A stretch of 64,000 nucleotides of DNA. Source: Lichenostomus cassidix. Its lineage: Eukaryota > Chordata > Aves > Passeriformes > Meliphagidae. The notes under the pieces are model-generated. The model did not search any database. It had not been told where the DNA came from and saw only the letters and a program-made list of their open reading frames with translations. Below, piece after piece: positions 31,236 through 41,800 of this stretch (the stretch's first letter is position 1; every line of letters starts with the position of its first letter). Made by a program: the position numbers and the translations under genes. The stretch spans positions 2,682,530 through 2,746,529 of the forward strand of contig CM039199.1 of assembly GCA_008360975.2 (NCBI GenBank), read 5' to 3'.

Positions 31236-32801
31236 CAAGGAACTGGGATGTGCTCCCTGCTGAGGGGATCTGCAGGGAAAACAGGGAGCTCTGATGCATG
31301 ATGTGGCCTCTGGGTGTTTTCCCCTCAGGAGCTGCAGTGGAAGGAGAAGGCTCTGCTTTGTCAAGGGGAGAGGATGGTGGGCTCCTGCCAGAGGTCTGCA
31401 AAGGGCGCCTGGAATTGGAACATCCATCCCTTGTGAGCTCAGAGCTGTCTGCAAATTGCTTTATGGTGAACACCTCCAAACCCATGGGTCTGCCTGGGGT
31501 TTTTGGGGTCTGGTGGGGAGTCCCAACCTTCCTCTGGGCTGAGAGCTCTCACCTCCCTGGTGTGCTCCATCATGGGAAGGGGAGATGCCATGGCAAAGTG
31601 GAGTCTCACCGCGGTGGTGGAGATGGCTGGGGGTGCTGAAGAGGTTTCCTGAGGGCACATGGCAGAGTGAGACCACAGCTGAAGTCCCAGAAGAGATTTA
31701 ACAATCTGATGGTACCTCCCCATCCCCAGCTCTGCCAGACCTCCTGCTGCATCCCAGCAGGATGTCCTTGTCCCTTGTCCTTCCTTCTCCTGGCCAGATG
31801 CATGTCACCCTGGCTGATGCTGGTGTTGGGCTGGAAGGGGCTTTTCCCCTCCAAGGGAATGATCCTTCTGCATGGGCAACTGCAGAAGAGTCACTGAATG
31901 CCCAAACAGAGCCCTGGAAATTGTGATGGGAAAGGACATTGCACCTCTGGTCCCCAAACAGCCCAGTTGTGTGGCACAGGACAACACTCCAGTGGCTGCA
32001 GGATCTGCCCCTTGGCCAGGCTGGGGGCTTTGGAACTGCACAGCCAGCCTGGAAAGGTGCTGGAAAGGTGCCATGAATGCCAGTGTTGGGGAGATGCTGA
32101 TGCCCTCAGTGCCTGTCCCCTCTCCTCGGTGCCTCTGGCCCTCAGAGATGCTCAGCACTTCCTGCCCCTCATCCTGCAGGGTTCAGAGAGAGCAGGGTCT
32201 GTCACCACAGAGCTCAGCCCTGCACGTCCTGAGCCCATCCTGCCCTGGGAAATCCACATCCCCCCCTCCCTGTATCCCTGCTGGGCTCTGTCCCAGAGCA
32301 TCCTCCATCCCCAGAAGAGGAGGCAAACAGGAGCTGCCCATCCGTGCTGCCATGGGATCCCCGCAGAGCCCCTGGCCCGTGGGCTCCCCTTCCCCCACCG
32401 GTGTGGCAGCAGGTGCCACGGAAAATGACAGAGCAGCCGTGCCCCGCCATGGCCCCAGCCCAACCGCCCCGCACCCGCCATGGGCGCAGCCAGGGCCCGA
32501 TTTTGCCTATATTTGGGCAAACCCAGCGCCCGTGTCCCCCGCCTGCCCTGCGTCACTTCGCCTTTTTGAGGTTTCCCTTCGCGCTCTCATTTGCCTCCCG
32601 CCCGCCGCCGCCTCGGCCCAGCAGTTTCTGGTTGACTCACTTTTAACGGCCTCCAGGGCAGGGGTGTCGGGCTGGGAGCGTTTTGGGAGCTCCCCCAAAA
32701 CAGCCTGCTCTGGGGCTGTGCCCTGTGCACAGTGCTGAAATGGGGTTCTGGCCAAAAGGGTACCACAGTCCCTCTTTTGGTTGTAAAAGTGTCCTCTGAG
32801 C

Positions 32802-33009
32802 TCCTCCTCGAAGTTTTGCCAGGATGGTGGCAGAAAATGCTTTTCCCATCCAAAAAAAGCTCTCAGGAGCAGGCTTAGGCACTCCTGATTTTTTGGTGCT
32901 GCAAGTCTTCCTCGGAGTTTTGTCAGGGTGGTGGAAGACAATGCTCTTCCCTTCCAGAAAGCTCTCACAGGGGCAGGTTTTGGCTCTCCTGATTTTTCGG
33001 TGCTGCAGA
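32802..33009 (+). repeat. 104-bp diverged tandem duplication
   Basis: Two copies at a constant offset of 104 (32802-32905 and 32906-33009), e.g. agttttgccaggatggtgg against agttttgtcagggtggtgg, ending in ggtgctgcaa against ggtgctgcag. The unit is not a multiple of three, so its open frames are not conserved as protein. Confidence 0.9.
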
Positions 33010-33403
33010 TGGCCTAGCTGTGCTCTCCTGGAGCATTCCAGCTCAGAACCCTCTGTCCCGGGGGTCTTTTTGGAGGTCACCCTTTGCACTGTAAAGCAGA
33101 GAGAGCTGTGCCCCCCTTGCCTCTGTCCCGTGTTCCCAGAGGCATTTGGTGCCTTGGGAACACTGTCATTAGGCTTCAGTGCTAACAGTGACACGACTGA
33201 GACACCGTGGCTCCTTTGGGGCCTGGCCAGGAGATAACACAGGCTGGCTGTGCACCCAGTGGCTTGCAGGGACACTTTCCCACTGGCCCCAGGGCTGTGG
33301 AGGGGGTTCAGGGAGGGTTTGGGTGGGACCATCCTGTTCCTCCTCCTCCTCCTGCTCTTCCTCCACAAGGTGCTGGTTGGATAGGAGCTGTGGGGTGCAG
33401 GAG

Positions 33404-33463
33404 GGATGGATGGATGGATGGATGGATGGATGGATGGATGGATGGATGGATGGATGGATGGAT
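33404..33463 (+). repeat. (ATGG)n microsatellite
   Basis: About 15 perfect ATGG/GGAT units, flanked on both sides by copies of ggagctgtggggtgc. Confidence 0.98.
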
Positions 33464-33650
33464 GGGAGCTGTGGGGTGCTGGAGGAATGGAAACCCCGTG
33501 AGCACAGCAGGGCAGCTGCCTGTCCCCGACACCAGCAGGGTTCACAGGCCAGGCAGCGAGGCGCCAGCAGCAGCAGCTCATCTCCTCCAGCCCTGGGGCT
33601 CAGGGCAGCACTTCCCCTGCCGGCAGCGAGCGCTGCGACCGCAGGCGAGG

Positions 33651-33690
33651 AGGGGAAGTTGCTGCAAGGGCGATAAGAAATATCAGCGCT
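33651..33690. promoter_or_regulatory. candidate distal blood-cell element
   Basis: Inside a GC-rich island, GGGGAAGTT (ETS/PU.1-like), TTGCTGCAA (C/EBP-like) and CGATAAG (GATA) follow each other within 30 bases, with a second inverted GATA core (TATC) next to them. It lies 4.7 kb upstream of the miR-142 hairpin. Motif-based inference only. Confidence 0.25.
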
Positions 33691-34969
33691 TTCGCAGCGC
33701 CTCGGCTGCACGGCCCGACAAGAGCCCTTCCCCCTGCCGAGCCCTAGGCTCAGCCGTGCCCCGAGCCCTGGCTCCTGCTCCCCTGTGCTCCCCGATACTG
33801 CCAGAGTTACTGGAAAAGCAACAGCCCCGCGGGCGGAGGGGATGTCGGTGCTGCTGGGTGGCAACGAGGCACCCGCGGTGCTCCATGCAAGGGAGATTTT
33901 GGGGTGCACGGCAGTGTCTGGGTGCTTCTGGGTGTCCCAAGATGAGGGCAGGGGAGCAGGGCCTTGGGGGACATGGTTTGTCTCAGGAAGAAGCACCTGT
34001 GGTCCGTCAGCAAGCCCCCGGGAGATGCTGAGCAGGTGGGCAGGGTGTGGAGAACAGCCTCGGGAAAGCTGGGGACCGGATATTCTCATGAGGCTCCCAG
34101 GGGAGGAAACGCAGATGTTTCGGCCTTCCCCAGCCCCCAAAAAGCTCCTGGAGCTCCTTTAGGTGGATATGGGTGGAGGAGGACCGAGCGTTCCAGAGCC
34201 AAGGGCTAGGGTAGGAATTCCTGCAGCCCTGTTTGCCAGCCAGCCCAATGAGCCAATGGCTGGGGAATGCGGTCAGTTCATCATCAGCTGGAGACTTTCA
34301 GAGACCTCTCAGAGCCCAAGGAACCAGATCTGCTGATTTCCTCCTTTCTGAGACCAGTGCAGGCAGAAGGAAACCAGCTCAGGACCCAAAATGTCATATC
34401 CCCCATCCGTGCTGGGCTGGGGAAAGAGGAAGCATCACCTCCCCCCACTTCTCTGCTGGGAAAGCTGTGTCCCTCTGCACGGCCTCCCAGCAGCATGGGC
34501 AGGTGCTGGGGACCCTGTTTGGGAAGGCACAGCTCCCTCCCTGCTGCCACCCTGCACATCCCCAACTCCCAGCCACGTGCTTCACCCTCCCCTGACATCT
34601 TGTCCGCGGCTGCAATCTCCCCCAGCTGCCTCTGTTGGGAAATAATCTTCATCCTGCTTTGCCCCATGGTCAGCGTGAAACGGAGGTTTCCTCACAGGGC
34701 CTGACTTCTCACCCTGTCCCCTCCTCCTAGCCTGCAGTGTTGTCATCAGCTGGAAACATGGCTTTGACCCTGGGGCACAGGGCAGAGTCCCTCAGCACCT
34801 CCGGGGCCAAATCTCTCTCTGGTTGCCCCCAAAAGGCTCCTTTCTCTGCTGTAAGAGCGTGGTCCTGTGCAACTTTCACTCCCTGATGGCACCCACTGCT
34901 GCTGGGGACTGTCCTGTGGCACTGAGGTGGCTGGCAGTGCTGGGGGAGGTTTCTAGGGGGTCTCTGGGT

Positions 34970-35095
34970 TGGAAACAACCTTCCCTCAAGCACAGGGTGG
35001 GACTGCTGGGGTGTCCTGTGCAGGGCAGGGAGCTGGATTTGATGATCCTTGTGGGTCTCGTCCACCTCGGGATATTCCATGGTTCTGTGCTCACA
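34970..35095 (+). mobile_element. CR1 LINE fragment
   Basis: Sense copy: gtgggactgctggggtgtcc, then gatgatccttgtgggtctcg, ending near atattccatggttctgtg. Confidence 0.85.
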
Positions 35096-36300
35096 CACCC
35101 GAAATGACATTTACACATTTCAGGTGTCCCCAGGAGGGCCACTTTGGGAGGCACCTGAAGTCACCTGAGGCCACCACATGGACCCAGCCTCCGCCATGGA
35201 TGAGTAGCTGCTCACCTCAGCCCCCAGTGAGGTAGAGAGATGCTCCTGGGCTCAGAGCTGCCAAAAGGGCCCTGTGAGACATCACCAGCAGCACTTGGAT
35301 TCCCTGCTGGATTTCTCTGCAGCACAGGGAGCACAGTGTCCCCAGCCCTGTGACCCTAAGGGATGGAGATGGGCACAGGGCAGCCCCAGGTGGGCTGAGG
35401 CACAGGGACAGGGCAGCTGGGCTGCTGGATGGGCTCACTCCAGCCAGTTCTGCTTGGCTTTTTCCACTGAAACTTCCACCAGCTCAACCTCAGTTTGGAA
35501 AGGGCTTCCCAACCAATTCCCTCTCTCCCAAAGCCTCTTTTACCTGCTGCCATCAGCACACGTGCAGCTCAAGTCAAATCACTTCTGCCTGTGCTGCTGC
35601 TGGGTTATTTTTGGCTTTGCTCTCCCCCTGCCTCCTGCAAACCTCACCAGTACCATTTTTTTATACATTTCCGTCCAGATTATCAATGTGGAGAGTGAAT
35701 TGCATTGGCCTAAAAAGGAGTCTTTTGCAGAGGCACATGAAAACCAGTGCAGGGACAGATACAGCCCCTTTTACAATCACTTTTGGGGATTTAGTTGGTA
35801 GGTTTTGATCTAATTTAATGGTGGGTTTCCCCTGGCACTGGGACAGGGTGATGCAGGCAGTGCAAAATCCTCCTGCTCCATGTCCCAGCACCACCCTGCT
35901 GCCGTCACCAGGGCCATTGCCTGGATGTGCCAACCTCCAAACCCAGCTTTCAGTTTTCTTCCTGGGGCCTCACATCCCTGTTGGTTGCTACAGCTGCCCA
36001 GGGCCAGGGAAGTTTGGTGTTGCAGAGCCCAGAGGGGCTGAGAGGCTCCAGGAAGCCGCTTGCATAACGTGTTTCCTAAAGCACGGGTTTAGGGCCTGTG
36101 GCTCACTGTCACCTGTGTCCCCAGTGCTTCACCCCCACGGCCAGGCAGCCCTGAGTCCTGCAGCCCCTCCACAGCCTGCTGGACCCTCCGTGGGTGGGAA
36201 CTGCTGCCCTGCATGTCCCAGGAGCAGGCCAGGGCGAGGGGCCATGCTGCAGCCGAGCAGCCGTGGGAGGTGGATTCGGTTACTGTCACCCCGTGCAAAC

Positions 36301-36356
36301 ACCTTTTTTTTTTTTTCCCCCCTTTCTTTCTTTCTTCTTTTTTTTTTTTTTTTTGC
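36301..36356 (+). repeat. T/C-rich tract
   Basis: Oligo(T), oligo(C), (CTTT)n and a second oligo(T) in sequence, about 125 bases before the candidate promoter motifs. Confidence 0.95.
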
Positions 36357-36480
36357 ACAAACATGTTTGTCACTGTCAGCAGCAAAGCCCAGGAGAGCGT
36401 AACCGGCTGGTGCTTCCTGGCCCCGGTGCTGGGCCGGCTGCGGTCGGGCCGTGGGGCGGCGCTGGGTGGGACCAGCACCG

Positions 36481-36545
36481 TTATCTGCTCGGCAGCCACG
36501 GCTCTTCCTGTGGTCGGGCCACGTGGGCAGGATGGGGTTAAAAGG
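36481..36545 (+). promoter_or_regulatory. candidate MIR142 promoter element
   Basis: Within 65 bases: TTATCT (GATA site, reverse) at 36481-36486, CTTCCTGTGGT (overlapping ETS and RUNX sites) at 36504-36514, CACGTG E-box at 36520-36525, and TTAAAAGG (TATA-like) at 36538-36545. A start site near 36570 would lie about 1.8 kb before the miR-142 hairpin, on its strand. The motif mix fits a blood-cell promoter. This is inference from motifs only. Confidence 0.4.
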
Positions 36546-36610
36546 AGCCCTGTGCCCCACACGGGCCCATTGCTCCCCGGCCAGCACCCCGTGCAGCACC
36601 CCACCTCTCC

Positions 36611-36750
36611 GGCAGCGGCACCCAGCACAGGCCACCAGCACTTGGCGTGGGCCACCAACATCTGGCATGGGCCGCCAGCACTTGGCGTGGGCCACCAACA
36701 TCTGGCGTGGGCCACTCACACCCAGCATGGGCCATCGGCACCCAGCGAAG
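36611..36750 (+). repeat. 20-bp minisatellite upstream of MIR142
   Basis: Seven copies of a unit like gccaccaacatctggcgtgg, period exactly 20, the outer copies more diverged. Confidence 0.95.
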
Positions 36751-37244
36751 GTCACCCGCGCCCCAGCCCGGTAACAGGGGACACATGGAGGTGCTGGAGG
36801 AGCAGCATGGGGTGTCTGGGGGTGCTGGCAGCTGTGGTTCTGATGCCACCATGGAGGGGGTGGCAGGTGCTGGGGGTGACAGGCAGGTAAGGGGGTGTCC
36901 CCCACGCGGGGGGCAGTGTGGGGTGGCAGGGAGGAGGTGCTGTGCTGGCGGGAGGGTGGAGGCGGGAAGTGCCCAAAGCAGAAGTGACCTCCAGCGGGTT
37001 TTGCTGGCGCTGGGGATGAGACCGGGTGGACACGGAGGCTTCTGTGGCAGGTGAGGCTCTGGGGGCTGAGTGGTGTCAATCATGGGGACCTGCAGGTGAC
37101 CCCGAAGGGCTGGGGGGACATCCAGAGGATGTCCGTGTGTCCTCCAGATGGGGCGAGGGGGGCCAAGGGAGCGCCAGGACATGGAGCTCCTGTGGCCTCG
37201 GGACAGGGAGACAGGGAGAAGGGGACTTCGGTAAAGGATGGGGG

Positions 37245-38095
37245 AATAAGGAGGTCCCCATGAGGACATTTCCAGAGGGACCCACTGCCATAGGATCCCC
37301 ACCATGGGGACAAGGCAATGCAAGAGGTCCCTGTCACGTGGTCGGCGTTTGCTGTGGGCTCCCCACCATGGGGACAAGGCACTCTGTGTGACCAGGCTGC
37401 CATTTAGAGGGGTCCCCTCATGAGGACATGGCATGGGGGTGCCTTTGTGATGCACATGGGGTTTGAGGGACAAAGATGGAGTCTGAGGTGGGATCTCACC
37501 CTTGGGGTCCTCTGAGACCGGCATGGGGTTTGAAGGGCAGCGATGGAGTTCAAGGTGGAATGTCCCCTGTGGGGACAAGGCGAGGGGGTCCTTTAGGAAT
37601 GGGGTGGGGTATGAGATGGAGGTGTCCCCATGGGGTCAGAGGAAACACACTGTGCCCAGGATGAGATTTGAGAGGGCTGAGGGTTTGAGGTGAGGTCCCC
37701 ACCAAGAGGGACAAGGTATTTGGGTTCTCTGTGATTCCATGGGGTCTGAGGGGAAGTCCCTCCTTGAGGGACAAGTGAAAGCTCATTCAGTGACCAGCAT
37801 GGGGTCTGAAGTGGGGTCCTTCCTTTGGGAATGAGTCAAAACTGTCCCCTCTGACCAGGATGAGATATTAAGTTGCCTCCCTGCCCTGGAAACAAAGTGA
37901 AGGATATTCCTTGTGCCAAGGACAGGGCTCAGGGTGGGACAATGGGGGTAGGGTCTCACTCCTGGGGACAAGGAGAGGATGTCCCCTGTGGCCAGGACAG
38001 GGCTCAGGGTGGGACAACAGGGTATGAGGTTGGGTCTCACTCATGGGGACAAGGTGAGCATGTCCCTGTGGCCAGTGGGGGTTTCAGGGGGACAA
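37245..38095 (+). repeat. degenerate 60-80-bp repeat upstream of MIR142
   Basis: Loose repeats of a motif with the parts tggggtctgagg, ggggtctcac, tggggacaagg and atgtcccctgtg. The clearest neighbouring copies are near 37919-37992 and 37993-38073. Ends about 245 bases before the hairpin. Confidence 0.75.
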
Positions 38096-38355
38096 GGGAG
38101 GGCAAGGCAGGATTGCCCTTGGGATGAGGATGTCCCCCATGCTTGGCATGGCTCCCTGAGCCTGGAGGTGACACCACCAGAGGCTCTCTGTCCCGGGGCC
38201 AGAGCAGAGCTGCCATTTGCGTCCCTGGCCACGCTGAGGCTCTTGGTGGCCCACGGCGGGGCCACGTGTGGCGCGGGCGGCGGCTCGGCGGGCGGAAGGA
38301 GCTCCACGGCGGAGGAGAGCAGCGGCGACAGCGACTGAGAGACAGTGCAGTCACC

Positions 38356-38376
38356 CATAAAGTAGAAAGCACTACT
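38356..38376 (+). ncRNA. MIR142: mature miR-142-5p
   Basis: 21-base 5' arm beginning CATAAAGTAGAAAGC; the seed ATAAAGT (positions 2-8) is intact. Confidence 0.93.
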
Positions 38377-38392
38377 AAACAGCACTGCAGGG

Positions 38393-38415
38393 TGTAGTGT
38401 TTCCTACTTTATGGA
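38393..38415 (+). ncRNA. MIR142: mature miR-142-3p
   Basis: 23-base 3' arm beginning TGTAGTGTTTCCTAC; the seed GTAGTGT (positions 2-8) is intact. A shorter isomiR starting one base later is known in other vertebrates. Confidence 0.93.
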
Positions 38416-38805
38416 TGAGTGTACTGTGGGCTACGGAGAAGAGAGCACGGAGCAGCGCCAGGACCTGCGTGCCCATCAGGAACTCATGGCACCCACCAGG
38501 AGCTCCAGAGCCCCAAAAGGGGATGCCCTACTTGTCCCCACGTGTCCCCTCGGCACCTGGGATGGCCACGTGGGCGGGAGGAGCTGCCAGCCCAGTGTCC
38601 CACGTGTGCCACCAAGGGACACATCCCATCGGAGCAAGCCCAGCCCTGGGAGGCCAGGTAGGCAGCAGAGCCTCCAATGCACATTTTCACCCCCAACTTC
38701 ATTTCCTGCGTGGTGAAGCCCTGGGAAGAGCTGGGCAGTGGTGGCCACGTGCAGTGGGGGAGGCAGTGGGGCTCCTGCTGGGTTCAACGGGGTGAGGGAC
38801 TGCTA

Positions 38806-38811
38806 AATAAA
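38806..38811 (+). terminator. candidate poly(A) signal of the miR-142 primary transcript
   Basis: AATAAA about 380 bases after the hairpin, followed by a G/T-rich stretch (cggtattgactggtgg) suited to a downstream element. Confidence 0.5.
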
Positions 38812-38829
38812 ACTCTTTCGGTATTGACT

Positions 38830-41800
38830 GGTGGATTTTTTTATTCAGTTCCTGGGAAATGCAGAACTGGGGAAGAGCTCCTTGCCGTGCCCAGAGCCAC
38901 GTGCAGCGGGGTCATCCTGGCTTTGGAGCCCTGAGGAGCCTTGGGGGGACCACGGTGGGGGTGGTGGCTGGCAAATCTCAGCCCATCGTCACAGGATTGT
39001 CCTCTGCAGTCCCTCATGGGTCACCAGCAGAGCTGCTGTGGCCCATGGTAGCCCCAGCTGTGGTCACAATGCCACGTGAAGCCAAAAATCCCTCCTAAAA
39101 TCCCAATCTCCCTCCAGCCACACACCCTTGTGTTTCCTGGAGGGTCTCAAACCAACCCAGCTTCCACAGCTAAGTTTTGGTCCTTGTTCCCAAATGTCAG
39201 CCCCCAAAATCCCTGCAGGCATCTTCCCTTTGGCTCTGACTCCCCAGGTCCTTCCCGTGGGAGAGAGCATCTAAAAAGAGTAGGAAAAAACAAAACAAAC
39301 AAACGAAAAAAAAACCAAAACCCAAACATTTTTTTTTTCTTTTTTAAGCCCAAATGTTGGTGGAAAGTTTCCACATTTTGTAAAACTTCTTGTGCTGGTC
39401 TCGGGATCATTTGATGGGGATTAATGAGTTTGTGGTATTTTTCTTTCTCTGCGTTGGTCAGAAAGGACTGAGGTGGTTTACTTCTCCTTTTTGTCCCAGC
39501 TTTCCCACGTTCCCTGGCTTTGTGAATGTTCAAACAGGATCTGGAAGGGAAAAAAAAAAAAAACCAAAACCAAACTGTCATCATGATCATAAGGAGACAA
39601 GTTTTTAAACAGTAAAAACGAAAAAAAGGGCTAAAAAAACCCCAAGCAGCCACTGCTGATTGCCCTGAGCAGCTTTCGGTTTGTGAGCAACCAGGAGGGA
39701 AAAGCAACTTCACATTTTGAACATGCGAAAGTTTTGAAAATTTACCTCCTAATAATGAATCTTTAAGTATTAGGAAGGATAAATATCCACTTTTCATGAC
39801 CAAGGACTGTTGTGGTTACAGCGACTCAGTCGTCACTGCTGGGAGAGACGGTTGGAAACATGGTTCTTGCTGAGGGCAGCAAAACAGAAACTGCTAATTT
39901 TTCCTGTTTGGTTTTTTTTTTTTACTAAAACCCTCCATTTTTTCAAGCCCTCCCTCCATCCTGAAGGCATTTTAGCAGGTTCCTGCAAGGAAACATGTCC
40001 TGTCCTTGTTGGGGAAAACTCCCAGTGTCCAAAGGACCTCACTGCCTTCAGCCATTCCCTGCTTGAGGAGAATGGATGGGTGGGTGGGTGAGCTCTGCAG
40101 AGCCAAAAATGCCCTGAGCAGGGCAGGGGTTGGGGCTGAGAGCCCTCTGGAGGCTGGGGGGGATGGGGATGTCCATCCCAGCGCTCTCAGGGTGGCTCAG
40201 GAAGGGCTGGAGGACTGACAGAGCCCAGCCAGGCTCTCCTGCACAGCCCCAGCACCTAGGAACTGGTGTTTCCACTTCACACCACACCACACATCACCCT
40301 GGCTGGGGCTCTGTCAGCAGGGCCAGCCCAGCACGTTCCTTTTCTAGGTTATTTTTAACAGGGGCTCTGTCCCAGCTCTGCTCCAGAGCGTGGAGCCATT
40401 CCCTGCCAGTGTCCCTGTGCTGCTGGCCATGGTGGCATCAGCGTGGGTGACTCCTCGTGGAGCTGCTCCAGGACACATCAGAGCAACCCCCCGACCTCAA
40501 GGTGGGCTCAGGAGGTGGGAAGGGGAGCTGGAGGGCTCTGCTGGCAGAGCAGGTGCCCACTGGTGTCACTGCAAGTCCCTGCAGCCACCAGCATGGCTCA
40601 TGCAGAGACAGGAGGGACCATGTGCTGGAGCCACTCCCAGGGAACTGCTGGAAAAAGGGTGGGAATGGGTTGGCACCCACCAATCACTGCAGCCTGGAGG
40701 TGTCCCTTAGTGCTGACACGTGTCACTGTCCCCACCCCCTGGGGACCTCCCTCAGGGCTGCCTTGGCCCCTCATGCTCATCCTCGTGCTTCTCTCCCAGC
40801 TGAAACCACAGCAGAGCTCCCATAGCCCACTCCAGTCCCTGCTGGAATCCCCAAAACCAAGGGAGGACTCATCAGGCACTAATTGGACTTAATTGCCTGG
40901 AGGAGCTGCAGGTGCTGGGCCAGGAGCATCAGTGGAGCTCAGCCCTGGGGCTTCAGGCCTTGGCTGGGCTTTGAGGTGTCTGAAGCTCTCTTGGGTCTGA
41001 TCTCCTGGGTGGTCCCTGGATCATCACTGTGGGACTCTTGTACTGGCTGGAGCCCAGGCCAAGGAGCTTCTCTCTGGCCCTGCACCTGGCTGGACCCCAC
41101 ACCTTTGCTGGAGCCCTATCTGTAGCTCTGTCTCCTCCTGGTCCTGGCTGGGGTCCCTGTCCTGCTTCATCTGAGGCTGCCAAGGGCTCCTGTTCCCACT
41201 GTCCTGCTCAGGAGCTCTGGGATGGCTCCCTGGGGTTTGAGGATGCTGTGTGCTCTGGTTCACACTTGGCTGCCCACTGTGGAGCAGCCTGATCCCTTGC
41301 AGGGAGCACCAAGCACTGGATCCCTGTCCCTGCACCACCAGGCACAGGCCTGGCTCCCTGGAGACCTCTGGAGAGCAGTGGGAGCTGCTGGGATGCAGTG
41401 GCTCTCCTGGGATCCTTTGTCACCTCCCCACATTTGAGGTGTCGATCTCGAGCTCTCCAATGTCACTGCTTCTCATAATTTCCTCTAAAACATCACCTCC
41501 TTTCCCTGAGCCTGAGGTTTCCCCTGTCCTGGGAGAACTTGAAGGATCTTTCTAGGTCTGCTCTGCAGGGAGCTCAGCCCCACAGCAGATCCCTGGGTGA
41601 CTTGGAGGTCCAAGGGGACCTGTAGCACCCCATTCCTGCAGCTCTCATGAGAACTTAGTGACTTGCAGTGGCTCAAGAGCTCCCTGAGTCTGCAATAGCC
41701 CAGATGAACTTTTCCTCTCTCCATTTTAAGGAGATTTAATAAAGCTTTAAGGACTTACCCAGCTGTAGGCTGGCCAGGGTGTGAAAGATCATCTCCAACT

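Larger units (their letters stand above)
27231..36480. other. SUPT4H1-MIR142 intergenic region
   Basis: No protein-coding exon recognised on either strand. Contents: a T17 run near 27828, CpG-rich patches at 29330-30060 (with TGAGTCA at 29756) and 32340-32650 (with TGACTCA at 32633), CR1 copies near 30235 and 34970, a 104-bp tandem duplication, an (ATGG)n array, a GC-rich motif cluster near 33651 and a T/C-rich tract at 36301-36356. The miR-142 host transcript may start anywhere in the right-hand part. Long open frames in this region have no recognisable domain and overlap in several frames. Confidence 0.6.
38341..38428 (+). ncRNA. MIR142: pre-miR-142 hairpin
   Basis: MicroRNA of blood-cell lineages. 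The stem starts GACAGTGCAGTCACC, the loop side holds AAACAGCACTGCAGG, and the 3' arm ends GAGTGTACTGTG, pairing back to the start with a few G:U pairs. Both mature arms match the human miRNA sequences as I recall them. The position between SUPT4H1 and TSPOAP1, on the same strand, is also the mammalian one. The loop differs slightly from human, as expected for an unconstrained part. Confidence 0.97.

Noticed and set aside
32507..32520. CArG-like box (CCTATATTTGG)
   Set aside because: Seven A/T bases instead of six between CC and GG; not a consensus SRF site.
33169..34140. 323-codon - strand open frame with an IHPS repeat
   Set aside because: The repeat is only the (ATGG)n microsatellite translated; the rest is GC-rich sequence with no domain.
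36129..37578. Pro/His-rich open frames of over 300 codons on the - strand before MIR142
   Set aside because: They run through the 20-bp and longer tandem arrays and overlap in other frames; composition follows the repeats.
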